Origin: Plakobranchus ocellatus
Lineage: Eukaryota > Mollusca > Gastropoda > Plakobranchidae
Assembly: GCA_019648995.1 (NCBI GenBank)
Contig: BLXT01007768.1
Coordinates: 415,268-440,048, forward strand
DNA: 24,781 nt
Reading direction: 5' to 3'
Made by a program: the position numbers and the translations under genes. Of this stretch, positions 20,917-24,781 are shown piece by piece. Under the pieces are notes generated by a model. It searched no databases. It had not been told where the DNA came from and saw nothing but the letters and a program-made list of their open reading frames with translations. The first letter of the stretch is position 1. Every line of letters starts with the position of its first letter.

Positions 20917-22055
20917 CACGAGCTGCAGTAGTAGCCTAGCCGTATGACCATCCGCCTTGACCGATCACCCCCGGATGACCCAAACTGACCCGCCTCCAGG
21001 CAGTTAATTGAGCTCTGCACAATGTTAAAAATCGTGTCCTTATCGGGATAAGGCGTTTAGGTAGAGGGTGGTGTTACCCGATCAACTTTTAAATTTCAAA
21101 TGTGTATACACTATATAATTATTGTCTTTTGAACTGAAAACACCAACGAGAGCACGAGTGATTTACAGTGGTCAAGATGGTGGTTCGGATCGATGGGCTA
21201 AATCAGTAAATATTAACGAGAATTTCAGTCTAGTTATCAAATTGATCACAGAAAACCCCGTTTTACGGAAAAAAAAAAGAAAAGAAAATAATAATAAAAC
21301 TAAAGAAGAGATGAGCGTAAGGAATATACTCGTTATGGAAACAAAGAGTCAGCGAACTCCAAAATGCATAGCGTACCCCAAGTACTAGCGCTTAGTACAT
21401 TTACAAAGTACAGAGCACGTACAAAACGCTAGGCTACATGACTGCTGACGCAAAGAGAGCAAATTCTTTGATTTTATACGTCAGAAGTTAACATCGCCAA
21501 CATCGCCCCAAACTCGCTGCATGTCCGCCAAAGCTCCGGAAGTTTTATTTACATCCGCTTAAACGAAAAACTGCCTCAAAGACAATATTATTATTATATG
21601 TTTTTTTTTTTTTTTCTGTTTGTGGGCGACGAGTTCTAGCTACAGATTCGAGTTTCATCGACCAGAATTGATTCTGATTAGTCAAGTAAAGGAAGGCTAC
21701 TAAACCCTTTAAAAGATGACCACGATCAATCAGTGACATTGGAGGTTAACACTAAGGGATAGGACAAACAATCTACTTCAGCGAATTATAAACTACAAGG
21801 TATAATCTACGCTCGAAAGACATGTCTCATTACTGGTAGTTTTGATTCTGCGTTACTATCAATCCTGCAAATTTATGTTAAATAAGTTCTTTCTGGCTCG
21901 CCCGTCGATAAGTAACAATCAATGATTTAGATTTTTTTCAAAGCTGTTAAGCGTATGGCCATAGCTAGGTTATAGCGCTCTTTGCACAATAAATCATAGG
22001 GAAAGGGATTTCAGTGGAAGTATTCCTGTTTTTTCTTAAGCCTCATTTCCCCGAG

Positions 22056-22100
<45 letters not shown>

Positions 22101-22591
22101 CATGTATATTACAAACCCCCAATACTGAGCCTTTTGGTCTTTATCACAAGTTTAATAGTGTAAAAACCCTGTACTTAGGCATTGCCTTGAGTCAGGATAT
22201 TGACTCAGTCTGTCTATAGATCCAAACAAAACATCTGTTTATTGGCATTGAACAAAATAAACAGCATAGCTGATTTCTTTCCGACAAGCCGAATACGTTT
22301 TAAATCACTACAAAAATAAAATACACTGTGTCCAGATTGGTGTTGAGAAGTGAGAGCGATGCCGAGTGCAAATTGAGGACACTATCCTCTGGTCAACTGA
22401 GAAGGGGAGAGATTACAAGGATTTTTAACTAAGCGGAGCGGATTAGACCACTAGAAATTACGCGAGTTGAGAATGCAGCTTGCTCGGGGGTGAATCATGT
22501 AAAAGCTTTAATGAAGGGATGTTCTTTTAACGCAAGAGGATCATCGTTATTAATAAATATGTACATTTTGTATAATCTGAAGATTGGCCTG
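20917..22591. other. intergenic stretch, no supported gene
   Basis: This stretch has mixed composition and short open frames only. It holds a TATAAAA on the minus strand near 21478-21472, a pair of AP-1-like sites at 22188-22207 and the (TA) repeat at 22059-22094. The plus-strand open frame at about 21122-21388 starts from a non-ATG codon, ends in a lysine/asparagine-rich tail and resembles no family. Confidence 0.45.
22059..22094. repeat. (TA)18 microsatellite
   Basis: 36 bases of uninterrupted TA dinucleotide, flanked by GAGATT and AAAATACATG. Confidence 0.97.
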
Positions 22592-22700
22592 CACTAGTTT
22601 AAATTATAAGTGAATGCAGATTAAATGTTTGAAAGTACACAGTAATATTGATCCCTGGTCCCTGAGACATACCTGCATTCACTTATAATTTAAACTAGTG
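22592..22700. repeat. perfect 28-bp inverted repeat with 53-nt spacer
   Basis: Left arm 22592-22619 (CACTAGTTTAAATTATAAGT followed by GAATGCAG) and right arm 22673-22700 are exact reverse complements over 28 bp. The spacer 22620-22672 has no symmetry. No obvious target-site duplication flanks the arms. It could be a tiny foldback or MITE-type element, or a hairpin RNA source. Confidence 0.95.
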
Positions 22701-23489
22701 TAAGTAATAAATTACAATTATTTATTAAAGAAATTTGCACATTCTGCCATTACTTCACCGGTACGTATTTACATCTAGATTTGTTAAAGACCAAGATATA
22801 TCATTCGAGTGACCTCAACTCAAAACTTTCTGAAGATCTGAATTAGTACATCTTTATGTTGTCAATTTATTTCCTTTTAACTCAAGATTCATCTAAAAAC
22901 AGGGAAGAAAATGGAAAGCCACGGCCGCCTAAGTTTGTAAAAGACATGGTAATTTGTTTTGTTAAAAGACAGCATTTTACCTCGGGAGCTCTCAAGGATT
23001 TAGCATGTAAGCTGAAAAATAATTGTGGTCATATGAATACAATTTTATATTGACGCATGCAACAAATTCCGACCCTTTCCTTCTTTTTCTCACATGTTCA
23101 ATAACTTGGAAATTATATCGGCTTGGCTCTTCTAGAATCATAATAATGAAAAAGTCTGTGTTTTATTTTTTTATTGAAATCGCCGCTCGAGTCTTTTTAT
23201 TATTATCATTAACACCCTCCACATAAAAACCAAAACATGAAGGCAACTAAATGCACGCAAAAACAGTTAGATGATAAATATGGTTGAGCAGCAAAGAGAT
23301 TGGGAACGGAAGGATTAATACTGAAGAGAGGCATTCGATATGTCATGCTAGGACCGCAAATGGAAACTATTCTAAAAATTTACACGCACGCAGTCAAAAG
23401 TGTAAAAGGGCATGAGAGGTGAGTACAGAAGGCAGAAGCATATCTAATTTTGAAGACAAGGTCAAAATTCGCTCATTTTAATGAAGGCC
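22701..23489. other. AT-rich intergenic stretch
   Basis: Only short plus-strand open frames without recognisable domains are present (near 22856-23226). Nothing else can be supported. Confidence 0.5.
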
Positions 23490-24010
23490 TGCATGAGAAC
23501 ACCGTCAATTGGCCTTGTTCGCTGACGTCACAATGGCAGACAGAAACTGAGTCAATGGTACGTCCTTGTCAAGCATGATGTATGACAGGGTCCCGTGTCT
23601 GTTATTCATTTTTTTTTTCCTTTTTTGTCCCCCTTTTCTCTCTACCAGTTTAACGCCTTGACGTAACTGAATCCGTAACCTTGACAAAGTCCTCATGACT
23701 TGTAGCGAAACGTTATGAAGGGTAAGTTTCACCGAGTCCCTCATATTTTACATCCCCTAAGCCTCTCTATCAGTCATTGTGAGGAGGGTGAGGACTGATG
23801 ATTTGGGGGGGCGCTACACTCTTCTCTCTATCCGTTTGTGCACTCCGACGCCGGGTCACAGCGACCCCAGGACCACTGTATAGCAAGCATAATGTCACCT
23901 TAGTCTCGTGACATTTCGGCCCACCAGCAGATGCAAGACTTCTGCTTCTGACCGGTACATTATAAAACAGCGCACGTTACTATGGACAGTCTGTCCACTA
24001 CACAGCCAGC
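23490..24010. mobile_element. possible decayed retroelement or other interspersed repeat (Penelope-like terminal motif suspected)
   Basis: This segment is distinctly richer in G and C than its flanks and has no intact long frame. At 23680-23712 it contains TTGACAAAGTC, a 5-bp stem AAGTC/GACTT with loop CTCAT, then GCGAAACG. This loosely resembles the hammerhead-like terminal motif known in Penelope-like elements (CTGANGA, stem, GAAAC), but the core is degraded. No reverse transcriptase or GIY-YIG domain is visible. An assignment to any repeat family is inference. Confidence 0.25.
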
Positions 24011-24045
24011 TAAACCACACGATAATCACTTCTAAATCTAAAAAA

Positions 24046-24068
24046 AAATAAATAAATAAATAAATAAA
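24046..24068. repeat. (AAAT)n microsatellite
   Basis: About five to six AAAT units lie immediately downstream of the GC-richer segment. An A-rich simple repeat at the end of such a segment is compatible with a retroelement tail but is also common by chance. Confidence 0.85.
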
Positions 24069-24781
24069 AGTGTGCTCAATACAAAGTTAAAAATAACATA
24101 TTTTAATTTGCAAGACAAAGACAAAGAACAGTCAAATTTTGGAGACCCAAGAGAGCAAAAGAACCCGTTATTTTCAGCACTTTTGAGGTCAGTCGCGACC
24201 ACATAATCAGGTGCCAAAACCAGATTAGAACGCAGAATACATAATGAAAATAAAATTACATTTGTATGTAAATGCCGAATATTTTGCTGGAAAGCTAGTA
24301 TCTAATAATTGAATTAAAAAAAAAAAAAAAACGACCGAAAAGAAAACCTGTAACCTGCCCATGTTCAGATATAATAGCATAAATTTTAATTTACTTTTAT
24401 TGTTCATGATTATGTTATGACTAGCTGATTTCATTAGAAGTAATGAAACTAGCGTGAAACTTCAATAATTATGAAATTAACATTATTCAGCCCTAAGGCT
24501 TTCTTAAAAGCTTTTACCATATTCGCTAAAACCAAAAACACGCCGATAATACCGCATAAATACCTATGTAAGATGCCGAAAAAAAAAAAGAGAAAAGGAT
24601 TAATTGGTGAAATGGCCTTCATATTTTTGTGATTATATAACAGCCTCTAAAGATTTAAAAAAAAAATGTGGGTAACTCTAACAGGTATAAAAGCAACACA
24701 GCTTGCTCACTGTGGTTGCGTTTTGGGTAATCAATACTGTCTTTTTTGCAACTGCACACCCAGAAATCTATGCGAAGGGGG
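24069..24781. other. AT-rich intergenic stretch to the window end
   Basis: I see no gene, RNA or structured repeat here. There are A runs at about 24316-24331 and 24580-24589. Confidence 0.5.

Noticed and set aside
20796..21020. 74-codon minus-strand ORF over the candidate promoter
   Set aside because: It starts from a non-ATG codon and reads through the TATA and donor signals; it is better explained as GC-richer non-coding DNA.
1..24781. CRISPR array, integron, phage or bacterial defence system
   Set aside because: The DNA is eukaryotic with spliced genes. No repeat-spacer array, integrase or bacterial operon is present.

Overview
The window is AT-rich eukaryotic DNA with long A and T homopolymers, simple repeats and spliced gene structure, and no bacterial operon layout. 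The one securely recognised gene is a metazoan NCK-family SH3/SH2 adaptor on the minus strand (coding 17130 to 14984). Its Gly/Ser/Asn-rich linkers are longer than those of vertebrate NCK1/NCK2. The base composition, long AT-rich introns and these linkers suggest an invertebrate. A cnidarian such as a coral or anemone is my guess, not something the sequence proves.

Layout. 1-465: on the plus strand, a plausible terminal coding exon (361-465) of a gene that starts outside the window. 466-8100: AT-rich, nothing recognised. 8190-8504: three tandem copies of a 105-106 bp unit. The third copy lies at the end of a minus-strand open frame that could be a terminal exon. 8505-13860: AT-rich, with one good hairpin (11671-11713) and a few exon-like minus-strand fragments of low confidence. 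13869-14983: region downstream of the NCK stop, probably holding its 3' UTR, with AATAAA signals. 14984-15199 and 15880-17130: the two coding exons of NCK, separated by a 680-nt intron. 17131-17170: 5' UTR behind a clear splice acceptor, so at least one further upstream exon exists. 17171-21100: presumed 5' intron and upstream region. It contains a CT-rich tract, a candidate in-frame upstream exon (17930-18009), a 118-codon orphan ORF and a candidate TATA-type promoter with a donor (20835-20916). 21100-24781: intergenic, with a (TA)18 repeat, a perfect 28-bp inverted repeat (22592-22700), a GC-richer possible retroelement relic (23490-24010) and an AAAT repeat.

Function. NCK proteins connect phosphotyrosine signals, bound by the SH2 domain, to actin regulators that carry proline-rich motifs, bound by the three SH3 domains. 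No second identified gene here works with it, and I see no mobile system, CRISPR array, rRNA or convincing tRNA. The most interesting leads are the possible N-terminally extended NCK isoform, the perfect inverted repeat and the tandemly triplicated exon-like tail.
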